NCBI RefSeq assembly: GCF_900130005.1
Contig: NZ_FQXP01000007.1
Location: 62,001-126,000, forward strand
From: Clostridium collagenovorans DSM 3089
GTDB lineage: Bacteria > Bacillota > Clostridia > Clostridiales > Clostridiaceae
DNA: 64,000 bases
Direction of reading: 5' to 3'
The position numbers and the translations under genes are program-made. Below, in pieces: positions 63,708 to 64,000 of this stretch (its first letter is position 1; each line of letters begins with the position of its first letter). Below the pieces are notes generated by a model. It saw nothing but the letters and a program-made list of their open reading frames with translations. It was not told the DNA's origin and did not search any database.

Positions 63708-64000
63708 CTTATAGCCTCCTAAAAATAAATAAAAGTATAGATATGATATTAAATTATTAGTACAAATGTACATAGTACACTACCCTATTACATTACATAT
63801 TCTATCAGTTTTATTTTTACATTTCAACTATATTTTTGTTAATTTTCATAATTTTCTATATAGTCTCTCAATAAATATGCATTTAGATTTATTCATACTT
63901 ATTTATAAATTTATCAATAAAAAATTCATATTTTATAATTCAACATATGCCTAACTCATAATGATTTGTGCTAATTATATTTATATAGTTTAGACCATAT
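63708..64000. other. Window end without a supported gene
   Basis: AT-rich sequence upstream of the leucine-rich-repeat gene. Its promoter should be here. No complete gene or clear gene start was seen before the edge. Confidence 0.4.

Overview
The window is AT-rich, with strong AGGAGG-type ribosome binding sites, a SigI/RsgI pair, spore-associated DUF3794-like and DUF11 proteins and clostridial-style SPKTG sorting signals. This points to a spore-forming, anaerobic, low-GC Firmicute, most likely a Clostridium. No rRNA, tRNA, IS element, phage or CRISPR array was seen. Assignments rest on motif reading only; no database search was possible.

Layout. (1) 1-9.6 kb: one ABC exporter pair running off the left edge, a putative zinc metallopeptidase and an alpha/beta hydrolase, set among decaying genes (DUF2785, an ABC-2 transporter, an AlbA_2/Schlafen-like ATP-binding protein, a partial DUF4430 copy). 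(2) 9.7-15.6 kb: a probable unmodified bacteriocin locus. A CPBP protease/immunity-like protein, two short peptides with Gly-Gly or Ala-Gly leaders and a DUF5085-like protein face a C39-peptidase ABC exporter, an HlyD-like partner and a 32-residue membrane peptide that seems to start at ATT. (3) 16-25 kb: an arsenite methyltransferase whose third catalytic Cys codon is TGA followed by a bSECIS-like hairpin; a DUF4430 protein behind a riboswitch-like leader; another ABC exporter; a 5'-nucleotidase; sigI, rsgI and an Asp-rich secreted protein.

(4) 25.3-34.7 kb: the most interesting part, a compact RiPP-type operon on the minus strand. A consensus promoter drives two nearly identical 38-residue precursor genes. 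An attenuator-like terminator follows, then three different radical SAM/SPASM enzymes, a PqqD-like leader-binding protein, an ABC ATPase, an ABC-2 permease, a TldD-type protease, a probable TldE-like partner and a second ABC-2 permease. The expected logic is leader binding by the PqqD-like protein, sequential radical modification of a short Cys/Ser/His-containing C-terminal core, leader removal or trimming by TldD/E, and export. I cannot match the precursor to a named class.

(5) 36-40.4 kb: a phosphonate-type ABC importer (phnD, phnC, phnE, phnE) with a 1-kb gap between phnD and phnC filled by palindromes and a degenerate ~80-bp repeat array. (6) 41-55.5 kb: a module of DUF11-repeat proteins without signal peptides (one of 2,695 residues), a DUF11-DUF3794 fusion, a DUF3794-like protein and a Gly/Ser-rich protein, probably built onto the spore surface from the mother cell. 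(7) 55.7-64 kb: two SPKTG-anchored surface proteins (a vWA adhesin and a leucine-rich-repeat protein), a two-component system and its possible secreted target. Three long, similarly built hairpins punctuate the window near 20.0, 61.2 and 61.9 kb.
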